DNA of 64,000 nucleotides. It comes from Charina bottae. Taxonomy: Eukaryota > Chordata > Lepidosauria > Squamata > Charinaidae. Numbering within the stretch: position 1 is the stretch's first letter; each line of letters starts with the position of its first letter. The stretch is taken from NCBI GenBank assembly GCA_023362775.1, contig JALMGJ010000006.1:5217001-5281000 (forward strand), given 5' to 3'. The notes below the pieces were generated by a model. It had not been told where the DNA came from and did no database searches. It was given only the letters and a program-made list of their open reading frames with translations. The position numbers and the translations under genes are program-made. Shown piece after piece: positions 1-10,205 of the stretch.

Positions 1-417
1 AATCATAGAATCATAGAATCATGGGTTTCATAGAATCATAGAATCATGGGTTTCATAGAATCATAGAATCATAGAATCATGGGTTTCATAGAATCATAGA
101 ATCATGGGTTTCATAGAATCATAGAATCATAGAATCATGGGTTTCATAGAATCATAGAATCATGGGTTTCATAGAATCATGGGTTTCATAGAATCATAGA
201 ATCATGGGTTTCATAGAATCATGGGTTTCATAGAATCATAGAATCATAGAATCATAGAATCGGGTTTTGTAGAATCATAGAATCATGGGTTTCATAGAAT
301 CATGGGTTTCATAGAATCATAGAATCATGGGTTTCATAGAATCATAGAATCATGGGTTTCATAGAATCATGGGTTTCATAGAATCATGGGTTTCATAGAA
401 TCATAGAATCATGGGTT
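1..417 (-). repeat. Expanded CR1 terminal microsatellite
   Basis: Tandem array of an 8-bp unit (AATCATAG on +, i.e. ATTCTATG on -) interspersed with ATCATGGGTTTCATAG variants. ATTCTATG is the known 3'-terminal repeat of CR1 LINEs, and the array directly abuts a CR1 3' end on the minus strand, so it is a CR1 tail that expanded after insertion. It may extend beyond the left edge of the window. Confidence 0.85.
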
Positions 418-560
418 TGGAATGGATCTTGGTGTTCTTCTAATCCACCCTCCTGCCCGAGTCAGGAATCCCCAGACCTTCCCAGACAAATAGCTGTTCA
501 AAAATTTGAAAACCTCCAATGATGGAACACCCATGACTCAGGGAAACAGGCTGTTCCACT
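418..560 (-). mobile_element. CR1 LINE, 3' end fragment
   Basis: Read on the minus strand this is the usual CR1 3' region: a TCATGGGTGTTCCATCATTG block, TTGGAGGTTTTCAA, a CTCGGGCAGGAGGGT block and then the ATTCTATG tail. No coding capacity remains. The inner (5') limit is uncertain and may lie a little past 560. Confidence 0.75.
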
Positions 561-1580
561 GCCTAATACTTCTCAATACTCGTGTGACGTCAGGCCTGAA
601 AATGGAATATATTCTCTCTGTCACAGACAAGAGCTCCATTTCATACCTGTATAGGCCCTTAAGGAGAATGTCTAATTGCTCAAATATAACTCACCTTAAA
701 AGCTTCAGAGCATCTCTGGCCCCAGTTTCCCCCTGAGAGACACTCCTGGAAATCTAAATTTACGCCTACCTAAAGGAAGGATGTGTGGATCAGTATAATC
801 CTCACCTATTATTCCATTCTGCCATTTCTTTCAGTGAAGGTTTCCTTTTTAATTAAAAATCCGCAGTAAAGCATTTTGAACATGTTTCCTCTCTATAGAC
901 CTGTCCGTAATTGATGCCTTTTAAAGTGCGACTTTCCCTAATACTTGCTTCAGTTAAACATAAGACTACCTAATGTGCACTTTTATGCACATTTTCCTGA
1001 AATGGATACTGATTTTTTTAATTCAACTTTTCTCAAATGAATACTTTTCAAATAAAGAAGAACAGCCTTCATTGGACTCCGTTTACCGTTTCATAGCAGA
1101 ATCCACTTAGATAGATCAGATTACTTCATGTAAAAAAAAAAAAGTTCTGAGACAGTGGTGGACTTCTTTGTATTCTGACCTACAGGAAACCCATTGAAAT
1201 GAAAATCAGGAGTATTCTTTCTTTGACTGAACATATTTTAGGGGGAAAAAACCTACTCTTCGTTGTCTAATAGTATGCTGTTTCGAGTCATGATATAGCA
1301 TGGCAGCTTTTAAATAAAAGGATGTTAATGAAAACATGTGTGCATGTTTTCTTAATGTTTGTATAAAAAATAAAATTCTCCCTCCATCAGAAATGTAACT
1401 TCTGGACACTCTTGGGAAGGAACTGAAGCAGCCTTTCTCAGCCTTTTGACCTTGGAGGAACCCTTGAAATGTTTTCCAGGCCTCGGGGAACCCCTGCACA
1501 TTCAGGCTCAAATATAGGCCAGAAGTTACAAAATTATTATATTCGTTTCATGGGTAGGCCTGTCTAGATGCCTTAACAGG
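561..1580. other. Unassigned non-coding stretch
   Basis: AT-rich sequence with only short, low-information frames (for example 506-736 + and 1206-1511 -). I see no splice-bounded exon or recognised repeat here, apart from a poly-A run near 1130. Confidence 0.5.
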
Positions 1581-1770
1581 TTCTGCTGCTGGTTTTCCTC
1601 TTCTTCTTCCAGAATAGGATGGAGAAAAAGTGCATGTCCAGTTAAGCCTTCAACTTCTTGAATCGTTTTTGGTCTGATTTCTCAGTAGTTCAATTCTGGC
1701 CCAGCATTCTAGTTTTGCTTGCTGGTCTCTAATGCAACATCTGTCTCCCAGTAGCTCTTGGTTCATCATA

Positions 1771-2107
1771 AAAGGTAAAGGTTCTCCCTGCACATTTGTG
1801 CAGTCGTCTCTGACTCCAGGGGCCGGTGCTCATCTCCGTTTGTTAGCCGAAGAGCCAGCACTGTCCGAAGACGCTTCCACGGTCATGTGGCCGGCATGAC
1901 GCATGCGGAACGCTGTTACCTACCCACCGAAGTGGTACCTATTCATCTCCTTGCATTTGCATGCTTTCGAATTGCTAGGTTGGCAAGAGCTGGGGCTAGT
2001 GCGGGAGCTCACTCCGTCATGCGGGACTAGGGATTCGAACCTCCAAACTTGCGACCTTCCGATCGACAAGCCTGGCATCTTACCCGCTGAGCCACCACGC
2101 CCCCCAT
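1771..2107 (-). mobile_element. Sauria SINE (full length, minus)
   Basis: On the minus strand it starts with a tRNA-like head (GTGGTGGCTCAGCGGGTAAG as A box, GGTTCGAATCCCTAG as B box). A conserved body follows, then a BovB-like tail ending in CCTTTACC-type repeats. A 10-bp target-site duplication GTTCATCATA flanks it (1761-1770 and 2108-2117). The empty site survives in the sister repeat near 8370-8381. Non-coding, pol III type. Confidence 0.9.
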
Positions 2108-2173
2108 GTTCATCATAGGTGTTCCTCAGTCCTGACCATGGTCGTAGGAATTAAAATAGCTTCACCCAATGAG

Positions 2174-2381
2174 TCTGTGGCTTGAATCATGTCAACTGGA
2201 TTTCTATTTTCTCAGTAGAAACGTTTCACTCCTTATCCAAGGAGCTTCTTCAGTTCTTCAGACTGAAGAAGCTCCTTGGATAAGGAGTGAAATGTTTCTA
2301 CTGAGAAAATAGAGATCCAGTTGACATGATTCAAGCCACAGACTGTTCCACCTGGATGACTGAGAACCTTCATCGACATAT
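2174..2381 (+). mobile_element. Penelope-like foldback insertion with near-perfect 83-bp arms
   Basis: Arms at 2172-2254 and 2262-2344 are inverted copies with about two mismatches and a 7-base loop; a unique tail follows on the right. A 13-bp duplication TTCACCCAATGAG borders the insertion (2161-2173 and 2382-2394), and the sister repeat at 8425-8437 carries one copy, i.e. the empty site. Each arm contains a hammerhead-like core (CTGAAGA, stem, GTGAAAC or GTGAAAT, then GTT). Inverted partial copies and hammerhead motifs are known features of Penelope-like elements; the family assignment is inferred. Confidence 0.6.
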
Positions 2382-2700
2382 TTCACCCAATGAGGAACAC
2401 AAGATTCCCTTGAAAACTGAGTTTATCCACTTGTTATAGCGGTTCCTGGCTACATTGAATAAGTCTCATTCAATGAGCATTCCGACCATAAAGAGTTGAC
2501 TAACCATGGTCTTCACTGATTGATTGTGGTCAGGAGACCGGGAAGAATTGTGTCCCAACTGGAGCCCATAGAACAGTGATATGGCTCCAGTGCTGTGATA
2601 GTTGAGAAATGAAGGCATGGATTATGAGCTCCATCATAAGCATGGCTTAGCTGCGGGCACTGAGTTTTAGTAGTAGAACGGTTAGTAGAATGGTTCTCCC

Positions 2701-3807
2701 CACATCTCCCCACTTGTGATGCGCTGGCAGGATTTGGATCCAGAAGGTGCAGGTCGGGTCTTTAAATGGTTGTGAGATGATCAGAGCGGTGCAAAGCAGA
2801 GCCTGATCTGCAGCAAGAGACGAAAGAAATGGGAAGGGGGCCTCCACCTTTTGCTCTGACAGACAGAGCACAATCTCGCACCTTGAGCAATTCCCTGGAT
2901 GGCAGTGAAACGTGACAGCAAGTGATTGCCTTGAACAACCCTCTTTGTCATGCTGCTAATAGAACTTAAATAATAATACCCACACAGAAAACCTTTGTCC
3001 CAGTCTCTCAAGGACCGGATATTTTTAACATCTCTCAGCTCTGAAGACCTCTACGATAAATAGATTTGATGGAGACATCAGCGTCAGCACACGCAGGCCA
3101 GATGCTTCACACTTGTGTGCTTGATGGTGGTAAGAAGACAGTGTGTCAAAAATACCGGTTTGTGTCGCAGACTTTCCTAATAAAGGGTGTGCCTCCCGCA
3201 ATAAAAGAGACAGCTGTTTTCCGGCATTGCTAAGATTATAGTTGAGAGCAGGCCGAATCAGCAGTTTACACGCACTGGAAGACTTGAAGGAAATCAGACT
3301 CTTCCTTATCTTAAGCCCGGACTGTTCATCTCCAGTCTTCATTGACCGTTGGGGGAATCTCGTCCTCTTCCCCATGCTTAAGATCTCCCCATCTGCTGGG
3401 AACTGTCCCACTTTTGGGGTGGGGGTGGTGTGGATCCAGATAACAACTGACATGGTGGGAGAGTAGCCAATGCCAATATGATGGTTACTGGAATTCCAGT
3501 AGAGATTATAATATCAGAAATGTCAAACCCTCCAAACCACAAGCAGACACGTATGTGTGGCTTTGCAGATATTCATAATGCGGGCCAACTCCCTTGTATG
3601 GCAAATTTTACATGATGTGCGTTGGTATGCATAATTACTATAATTACATCCACGTGGTGACATCTTGTTGGATATACAGTATATGGAAACAAAGTGAAGG
3701 GACTTTAGAAGGCAGGCACTCGTGTAGACCCACTTGGGATAAAATTTTAGGGGTCAAATTATCAGGGCTGTGCTGTATGGGCTTTAATGGTATTTTAGTT
3801 GCATTTT
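2701..3807. other. Unassigned non-coding stretch
   Basis: No recognised repeat or exon. Both strands around 3025-3466 carry overlapping frames (142 and 74 codons) that look like chance openings. They lack splice borders and recognisable domains. Confidence 0.45.
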
Positions 3808-4578
3808 ACAGGTAGTCCATTCGTTTATGAATTTATGAATTAAAAATCAAGGGGGCGTGGTGGCTCAGCGGGTAAGACGCCAGGCTTGTCGATCGGAAGA
3901 TCGCAAGTTCGGAGGTTCGAGACCCTAGCCCTGCGTGTGGAGTGAGCTCCCGCACTAGCCCCAGCTCCTGCCAACCTAGCAATTCGAAGGCATGCAAATG
4001 CAAGTAGATGAATAGGTACCACTTCAGTGGGTAGGTAACAGCGTTCCGCGTGCATCATGCCAGCCACATGACCGTGGAAGTGTCTTCGGACAACGCTGGC
4101 TCTTCGGCTAACAAACGGAGATGAGCACCGGCCCCTAGAGTCGGACACGACTGCACAAATGTGCGGGGGGAAACTTTACCTTTACTTACCATTCGTTTAG
4201 TGATGGTTCGGACTTACAACAGTGCTGAAAAAAAGACTTATGACCGGTCCTCACACTTACGACCGTCACCATGTATCCACACTCATGTGATTACAGTTTG
4301 GGCACTTGGCAACCAGTTTGCATTTATCACCGTTGCAGCGTCCCATAGTCACGTGATTGCCATTTTTGAGCTTCCTGGCTGGCTTCTGGCAAGCAAAATC
4401 AATGGGGAACCACGTGATTTGCTGAACGACCACATGGTTTGCTTAACGCCTGCAGTGATTTGCTTAACGACCGTCACAAAAAAGGTCGTAAACTCAGGTC
4501 GGATTCACTTAATGACCGCTTTGCTTAGCAACCGAAATTCCGGTCCCAATTGCGATCATTAAGCAGGGACTACCTGTA
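3808..4578 (+). mobile_element. Tigger-like (TcMar) MITE, copy 1, split by a SINE
   Basis: Ends read TACAGGTAGTCC on the left and GACTACCTGTA on the right, forming terminal inverted repeats beside TA. The interior has the palindromic CACGTGA and CTTAACGACC blocks shared with copies at 13180, 22197 and 49450. The left terminus is rearranged, lacking the CTTAACAA block seen in the 13180 copy. It has no transposase. A Sauria SINE sits in its left end. Confidence 0.65.
3828..4188 (+). mobile_element. Sauria SINE in the Tigger-like MITE
   Basis: Plus-strand SINE: tRNA-like head from about 3851, then the shared body and an ACTTTACCTTTAC tail. An 11-bp duplication CCATTCGTTTA lies at 3817-3827 and 4189-4199. 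About 23 extra bases of unknown origin sit between the left duplication and the SINE head. This could be 5' transduced or untemplated sequence. Confidence 0.85.
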
Positions 4579-5387
4579 CTAGTGACTGTTTTGGGATGCC
4601 TTTGTAATTGGGTTATACACTGCCCAGAATCTCTGGATTGTATTGTATTAAAATCATTGGGAAAAAAAAACATAAATGAAAGCATGAATTATTACAGGGT
4701 GCTGTTTTCTGATCACTGATATTGTATTACTCTGTTGCTTAGAAGGGACAGCAAAACTGATTAATTATCAAACATTAATAATGTGTACATTGGAGTCCAA
4801 ACCAGCTGTATAATTAGAGCCCATATAATGCTTGAAAATAATCCACATTGTTCATCTGCATTTGCATGATTTTTTAAGAAAGTAAAATCAATGGCCTCAA
4901 CACCATAGAAGTCTGTGATAACCTACTCTTGTGGTAATTTCAACCCCATTAATTGTTTTACTGGTCTAAGATTCATGTGCGCTGTTCCATTGAGTAGATG
5001 CTGTTTCAGCAGTTTTCTTGCCTGTGGATTCTGTCAGTTTCCTGGGCAAGAATTTAAATGTGGCTATGATTTCTTTCCTTAACCAACAGCTCTTCCTACT
5101 CAAGCATCTAAATGCAGTTAAATATGGGCTGCACATCAGAATAGAAATTGTTAATGGCTGAGAACTGCATTATCCCCAAGACAAGACTGGAGAAGGAAGT
5201 TTAGCTTCAGCTTAGCTAAGTGAATTGTTTTCTATACTTAACCAAGGGGATCTTAACCAAGATTAAGACAACAAACCTGGTTAGTGCTGACTTTGGTCCA
5301 ATGTTACGTATGTCTATATCAGGGTAAAAAACCCACCAGTCTCCAAATATTTGGATTTTTCTCTGTCTATAACTGGAAGGGATGAAT
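4579..5387. other. Unassigned AT-rich stretch
   Basis: No long frame, no recognised repeat and no convincing splice-bounded exon on either strand. Confidence 0.5.
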
Positions 5388-5395
5388 GTCTAGAG

Positions 5396-6122
5396 CAGAG
5401 CTTTCCAAACTTTTCATGTTGGTGACACACTTTTTAGACATGCATCATTTCGCGACACACTCTTACAGCAGGGCACAAGGCAGGCACTAGGACCTGCGCG
5501 GAATCACAGCAGGTTTGGAGGCAGCAGGGCACAAGGCAGGCACTAGGACCTGCGCGGAATCCTGGCAGGGCAGGTTTGGAGGCAGCCAGGCACAAGGCAG
5601 GCACTAGGACCTGCGCGGAATCACAGCAGGTTTGGAGGCAGCCAGGCACAAGGCAGGCACTAGGACCTGCGCGGAATCCTGGCAGGGCAGGTTTGGAGGC
5701 AGCAAGGCACAAGGCAGGCACTAGGACCTGCGCAGAATCACAGCAGGTTTGGAGGCAGCAGGGCACAAGGCAGGTACTAGGACCTGCGCGGAATCCTGGC
5801 AGGGCAGGTTTGGAGGCAGCAAGGCACAAGGCAGGCACTAGGACCTGCGCAGAATCACAGCAGGTTTGGAGGCAGCAGGGCACAAGGCAGGCACTAGGAC
5901 CTGTGTGGAATCCTGGCAGGGCAGGTTTGGAGGCAGCAGGGCACAAGGCAGGCCCTAGGACCTGCGCGGAATCACAGCAGGTTTGGAGGCAGCCAGGCAC
6001 AAGGCAGGCACTAGGACCTGCGCGGAATCCTGGCAGGGCTCGGCGGCAGCAGCAGCCGCGACACACCCAGACACTGCAGTGGGCACACTAACATGTCCTG
6101 ACACACAGTTTGGAAAGCTCTG
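5396..6122 (+). mobile_element. Non-autonomous hAT with internal minisatellite, copy 1 (10 units)
   Basis: Terminal inverted repeats CAGAGCTTTCCAAACT and AGTTTGGAAAGCTCTG, flanked by a perfect 8-bp duplication GTCTAGAG (5388-5395 and 6123-6130). Between the ends, about ten GC-rich units of alternating 56 and 61 bp (pair = 117 bp) are arrayed, each containing AGGACCTGCG. Because 117 is a multiple of 3, frames stay open on both strands (210 and 171 codons); these are artefacts of the repeat. No transposase. Confidence 0.9.
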
Positions 6123-6130
6123 GTCTAGAG

Positions 6131-6506
6131 TACATTTCTTTTTGTGATGGGTAAATGTTGTGTCCTTCAAGGTGACTGCATATATGGGGTTATAGTTAAA
6201 GCAAATTCGCTTGCAATTGAATATGAAAAAATGCAGTGTGTTGGATTGGTGTCAAGGTATGGCTTTATGGTTTGTAAAGGTACTCAGGTTTTTTTTTTAA
6301 CTGCCATCATTATATTTTAACTGCAGGGAGCTAATGCTATAATTGCCCAAACTGAATTGTCTAAGATGATGCAGTTTGGTTGGGGGGTGGGCAGAACATT
6401 TACACATTGTTTTCATGTTGGTTTATTAGTGCTGTGTTGGTACTATAATGATGCTGCCTGGGATTGGTGAAAATGCAAGATCTTGCAGATCTTTTGTATC
6501 TTCCAG
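6131..6506. other. Unassigned, upstream of candidate exon
   Basis: AT-rich sequence with a poly-T run near 6290. It ends in a pyrimidine-rich stretch and CAG that form the proposed acceptor of the segment at 6507. Confidence 0.4.
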
Positions 6507-6653
6507 CTGCCAAACGTGGTTGGCTTTTGGGTTGTGGAGATGCAACCACAGATGGAACAAGAAGATGGCTTCTGCTTCTTGCTTTCTGCTGACCAGAAAA
6601 CATTTTGCAGAAACATGAGTGGAGAACCGCTCGATGCGTTTGTCTGTCCGCAG
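6507..6653 (+). CDS. Candidate host exon 1 (147 bp, phase 0-0), unrecognised protein
   Basis: The segment is preceded by TTTTGTATCTTCCAG, a good acceptor, and followed by CCGCAG/GTAAAA, a near-consensus donor. It is exactly 49 codons in an open frame that reads like protein (it starts LPNVVGFWVVEM and ends EPLDAFVCPQ, with three cysteines and a Trp). It matches no repeat family seen elsewhere in the window. I do not recognise the protein. Its phase (0 out) fits the candidate exon at 19263. It could still be a chance splice-like context or an unfamiliar decayed transposon. Confidence 0.3.
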
Positions 6654-7340
6654 GTAAAATGTCTACACATTTATTTATGTATTTGGGAAGTGAGAAACTC
6701 AACCTTTCTTTCTTAGCCCATCTGAGAATAATTTAGGTTAACAAAAAGGTCATTTTTCTCCCAGGAACTAAATCCTCCAAAGAGGCAAATTAAATACATG
6801 TGCATAAATTTCCTAGCCTAAAATTCCAGTTCATCTGCCTATTATATTCTTTGAGTCGTTCCATCTGTCACAGTCCATAAGCGATGCCAGTCCTTCCTTT
6901 CTAAAATATCCTCTCTAGATTCATGCTGGTCAGTCAGACTGTTCCTGTTCTAACTTTAGACATCTATGGATAGAACTCTTTGTTTGCATAACATATTTAC
7001 CAATAACTAAATGAAACACAGTTTATTCAGTTAACCCAGTTTTCTGATTTGCATAGCACTGATTTGCAAATGTTGGTTTTAACACAAGGTGAAAAAGTAT
7101 TTAGCTAGTATGTGTTTCATTATATTGTGTTATGTTAGCACACATAATGATTGTTGAGGAAGGCAAGAGACATGTAGACCTACTGATGTGCAGAAACTCA
7201 GCAAGTTTCTAGTCCTGGTGGCTAAAAGGATATGTTTGTGGGCAATTCTTGTTCAAATTCTAGGAGCTAGAGGAGTGGTTGTTGAAGGATTGCAGTGCCA
7301 TACCCACATGTTGCTAATGTAGAGTGATCACCAAAAGAAA
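6654..7340. other. Unassigned AT-rich stretch
   Basis: If 6507-6653 is an exon this is intron. No repeat or frame is recognisable. Confidence 0.4.
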
Positions 7341-7344
7341 TCCA

Positions 7345-7689
7345 TCTAGCGGGGTCGAGGAGACGTGCCTTCTCTGCGATAGCGCCCACCTTATGGAATA
7401 TCTTGCCCCCGGAGGTGAGACTGGCCCCTTCACTCCTGGCCTTTCGGAAGGCCCTTAAGACCTGGCTCTGCCGCCGGGCCTGGGACGACAGAGGCAGCAG
7501 TGCCTCCTGGGGTTGGCTGGCCCCGTAGTAATACGATCTATCCTACGGTCCCCAATCCATCTTGGATTCATGTAATTTATTATTGGATGTATTTTAGATA
7601 TTGTTTTTGTATAGTTTTTAAACTTTCAATTGTTGTAACCCGCCCAGAGTCCCTTGCAAGGGAGATGGGCGGGGAATAAATTGAAATAA

Positions 7690-7728
<39 letters not shown>

Positions 7729-7738
7729 ATGAGACTAA
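7345..7738 (+). mobile_element. L2-like LINE, 3' end
   Basis: The first part translates (with decay) to the C-terminal reverse-transcriptase region typical of this family, including APTLWNILPPEV and KTWLCRRAW. The usual 3' end follows, CCGCCCAGAGTCCCTTGCAA then GGGAGATGGGCGGGGAATAA, and an AAAT microsatellite tail (about 7690-7732). 5'-truncated and dead. The same protein region occurs on the minus strand at 45575-46265. Confidence 0.8.
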
Positions 7739-8064
7739 CTTGTGCAACATAGTTAACATAATGGACTAACTGATGCAAAATTAGAATTATGCAAATTATC
7801 TTAAAGGGGGTAGAATTTGAATTCTTGGGGTGCAGAATTCAAATTCCTTTTAATGTGACATGTGCACACTGCTTCTTGTCTAGAACATTTGTGAATGGAT
7901 CTCAGGAGGCATCATTACTCAGCCTGACAACCTTGTGAATTGTGTGTAGCTGCCCCTTGTGATAGCCCATCAAGTTGCAGGTAGCAGAATTTGTGTAGGT
8001 GGTGATCTACTCTCAAGTCTAGATTGAGTCTATTCACCAAGGCTGTCTTCTCCATCTTCCAGAA

Positions 8065-8760
8065 TTGATTGATTATGTGCCACCAAGTTGTTTTCGACTC
8101 TAGCAACCACATAGAGAGATTTTCTCCATGATGATCTATCCCTAACCTGGTCCTTCAGGTCTCCCAATAGTGTACTCATCGCCACTGTAACTGAGTCCAT
8201 CTACCTTGCTGCTGGTCATCCTCTTCTTCTTCTTGAAAAACTGCATGTCCAGTAAAGCCTTCATCTCCTTGAATAATTTTTGGTCTGGTTTCTCAGCAGT
8301 TCAATTCTGGCCCAGAATTCTAGTTTTGCTTGCTGATCTCTAATGCAACATCTGTCTCCCAGTAGCAATCAGTTCATCATAGTTGTTCCTCAGTCCTGAC
8401 CATGGTTGTAGGAATTAAAATAGCTTCACCCAATGAGGAACACAAGATTCCCTTGAAAACTGAGTTTATCCACTTGTTATAGGGGTTCCTGGCTACATTG
8501 AATAAGTCTCATTCAATGAGCATTCTGACCATAAAGAGTTGACTAACCATGGTCTTCACTGATTGATTGTGGTCAGGAGACCGGGAAGAATTGTGTCCGA
8601 ACTGGAGCCCATAGAACAGTGATATGGCTCCAGTACTGTAATAGTTGAGAAATGAAGGCGTAGATGAGCTCCATCATAAGCATGGCTTAGCTGCGGGCAT
8701 TGACTTTTTTAGAGTTGAAGAAAGTACAGTAGAATGGTTCTCCCCACATCTCAGTGACAA
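8065..8760 (-). mobile_element. Old RTE-like LINE 3' region, copy B
   Basis: Left part (8065-8215) resembles a divergent RTE 3' end on the minus strand and recurs around 15745-16380 and 49715-49760 (TTCTCCATGATGATCT, CTGGTCCTTCAGGTCT blocks). The rest is the sister of 1590-2700. It lacks both insertions present there, so it serves as the empty-site reference. No intact frame. Confidence 0.6.
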
Positions 8761-8879
8761 TTCATGACCATTCAGCATGACCAAAAGCAGGTGTGAGTCT
8801 CATCCAGCAGTAGACCTCGGTTAAGCCTGCTAGCTGTGAATAATGGGAGCTGCCGTTTGAACACACCGGAAAGTCTGTA

Positions 8880-8940
8880 GCTTGAATCATGTCAACTGGA
8901 TTTCTATTTTCTGGAAAATAGAAAAACACCGGAAAGGCAT
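8880..8940. repeat. Fragment of the 2174 foldback element
   Basis: The run from AGTCTGTAGCTTGAATCATG through the following GTCAACTGGATTTCTATTTT matches the outer arm of the foldback at 2172, then is cut short by a small hairpin. Confidence 0.55.
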
Positions 8941-9177
8941 TAGAACTTAGAGGTCTGATCTGATCACACGTGGTGAATCCTTTCCTTCCTCTCTGCTGAT
9001 CTATTTTCACTCTCCTGTCTTTCTTCTCTGTATTTTCTACGTGGGCAGAAATGTACTTTGATGGACCAGTGATGCAGAAAATGACTTGTTGCTGTCAAAA
9101 TGTAGCATCTCTCGACCACAATTACAAAGCACCTATGTAAAAGCATCATTTTCTAAGGTTTATTTGCTGATTCCTTC

Positions 9178-9186
9178 TCTCTCTCT

Positions 9187-9232
<46 letters not shown>
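9178..9232 (+). repeat. (TC)n microsatellite
   Basis: Near-pure dinucleotide run of about 50 bp. Confidence 0.95.
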
Positions 9233-9233
<1 letters not shown>

Positions 9234-9551
9234 GTCCGATTTTTCTAACTAAAATATTCATCAGTGGAACACTTCCTCATTTTATCAGCATGAAATAATG
9301 TGTGTTAAGTAAAAATGCAAAGATTCGTTTAGCCCAGTCTGACCTTCCTAATTGCTGGCTGGTATGGCCAAGTTCTAAGAACAGGAGTCCCAACATCTGG
9401 GGAGAAGCACTTGTCCTATGTGACATTTCATTTCTTTCAGCTCTTATATACAACATCCAAGTTCAGCCTTTTCCCCATCAACATGAGAGGGCATAGGAAA
9501 TAAACTCCATGTACATATTGTCTGTATGTGTTGACTTGACACTCCTTATAG

Positions 9552-9711
9552 CAGTGTTTTTCAACCTTGGCAACTTTAAGATGGGTGGAGTTCAAGTCCC
9601 AGAATTCCCCAGCCAGCAAGTTGAAGTCCACACGTCTTAAAGCATGCTGGCTGGGAAATTCTGGGAGCTGAAGTCCACCCATCTTAAAGTTGCCAAGGTT
9701 GAAAAACACTG
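9552..9711. mobile_element. hAT foldback MITE, copy 1
   Basis: Palindromic element: CAGTGTTTTTCAACCTTGGC on the left, its inverse on the right. A perfect 8-bp duplication CCTTATAG flanks it (9544-9551, 9712-9719). The middle carries an extra rearranged piece of the same arm. Non-coding. Confidence 0.9.
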
Positions 9712-9738
9712 CCTTATAGCCACCCTGGAGGATAGGCT

Positions 9739-10205
9739 TTGTTGTTATTGTTTATTCGTTCAGTCGCTTCCGACTCTTCGTGACTTCATGGACCAGCCCA
9801 CGCCAGAGCTTCCTGTCAGCCATCGCCATCCCCAGCTCCCGCACGGTCAAGTCCGTCACCTCCAGAATATCATCCATCCAACCGCCCAGAGTCTACCATG
9901 GTGGAGATGGGCGGGGATAAATCCAAATAATAAATAAAATAAATAAATCCATCCATCTCGCCCTTGGTTGGCCCCTCTTCCTTTTGCCTTCCACCTTCCC
10001 TAGCATCAGCATCTTCTCCAGGGTATCCTGTCTTCTCATTATGTGGCCAAAGTACTTCAGTTTTGCCTTTAATATCATTCCCTCAAGTGAGCAGTCTGGC
10101 TTGATTTCCTGGAGTATGGACTGGTTTGATCTTCTTGCAGTCCTAGGCACTCTCAGAATTTTCCTCCCACACCACAGTTCAAAAGCATCTATCTACCTTC
10201 GCTCA
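9739..10205 (-). mobile_element. RTE LINE (second subfamily), 3' part of an older copy
   Basis: Minus-strand 3' end of the RTE subfamily whose long copy lies at 34597-37130. It starts with the TTGTTTATTCGTTCAGTCG block. It is interrupted at 9881-9946 by an L2 tail and at 10206 by a second RTE copy, and resumes at 10976-11014. Confidence 0.85.
9881..9946 (+). mobile_element. 66-bp L2-like tail inserted in RTE
   Basis: CCGCCCAGAGTCTACC, then GGAGATGGGCGGGGATAAAT and an AAAT tail: the extreme 3' end of an L2-like LINE. The 9-bp ATCCATCCA lies at 9872-9880 and 9947-9955 and is the likely target duplication. The local sequence is itself repetitive. Confidence 0.7.

Larger units (their letters stand above)
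1590..2700 (-). mobile_element. Dispersed RTE-like repeat, copy A (interrupted)
   Basis: About 700 bp of this segment is shared with 8215-8760, for example the blocks around GCAACATCTGTCTCCCAGTA and AAGATTCCCTTGAAAACTGA. Copy B continues at its left into a divergent RTE-like 3' end, so both are probably parts of an old minus-strand RTE-type LINE. This copy is broken by a Sauria SINE (1771-2107) and a foldback insertion (2174-2381). Comparison with copy B shows the uninterrupted state at both sites. Confidence 0.6.

Noticed and set aside
1..417. CRISPR-like array
   Set aside because: Units are 8 bp without unique spacers, and the context is a CR1 LINE tail in a vertebrate genome.
1771..2107. 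tRNA gene at the SINE heads (also 33260, 56666, 63585)
   Set aside because: A and B boxes are present, but the acceptor stem is missing, the unit is repeated genome-style with target duplications, and a SINE body follows.
5434..6091. Long opposed frames (210 aa -, 171 aa +) rich in Cys/Ala/Pro
   Set aside because: They translate the internal minisatellite of the hAT element (period 117 bp, multiple of 3) on both strands; the same artefact recurs at 20166-20707 and 62274-62806.
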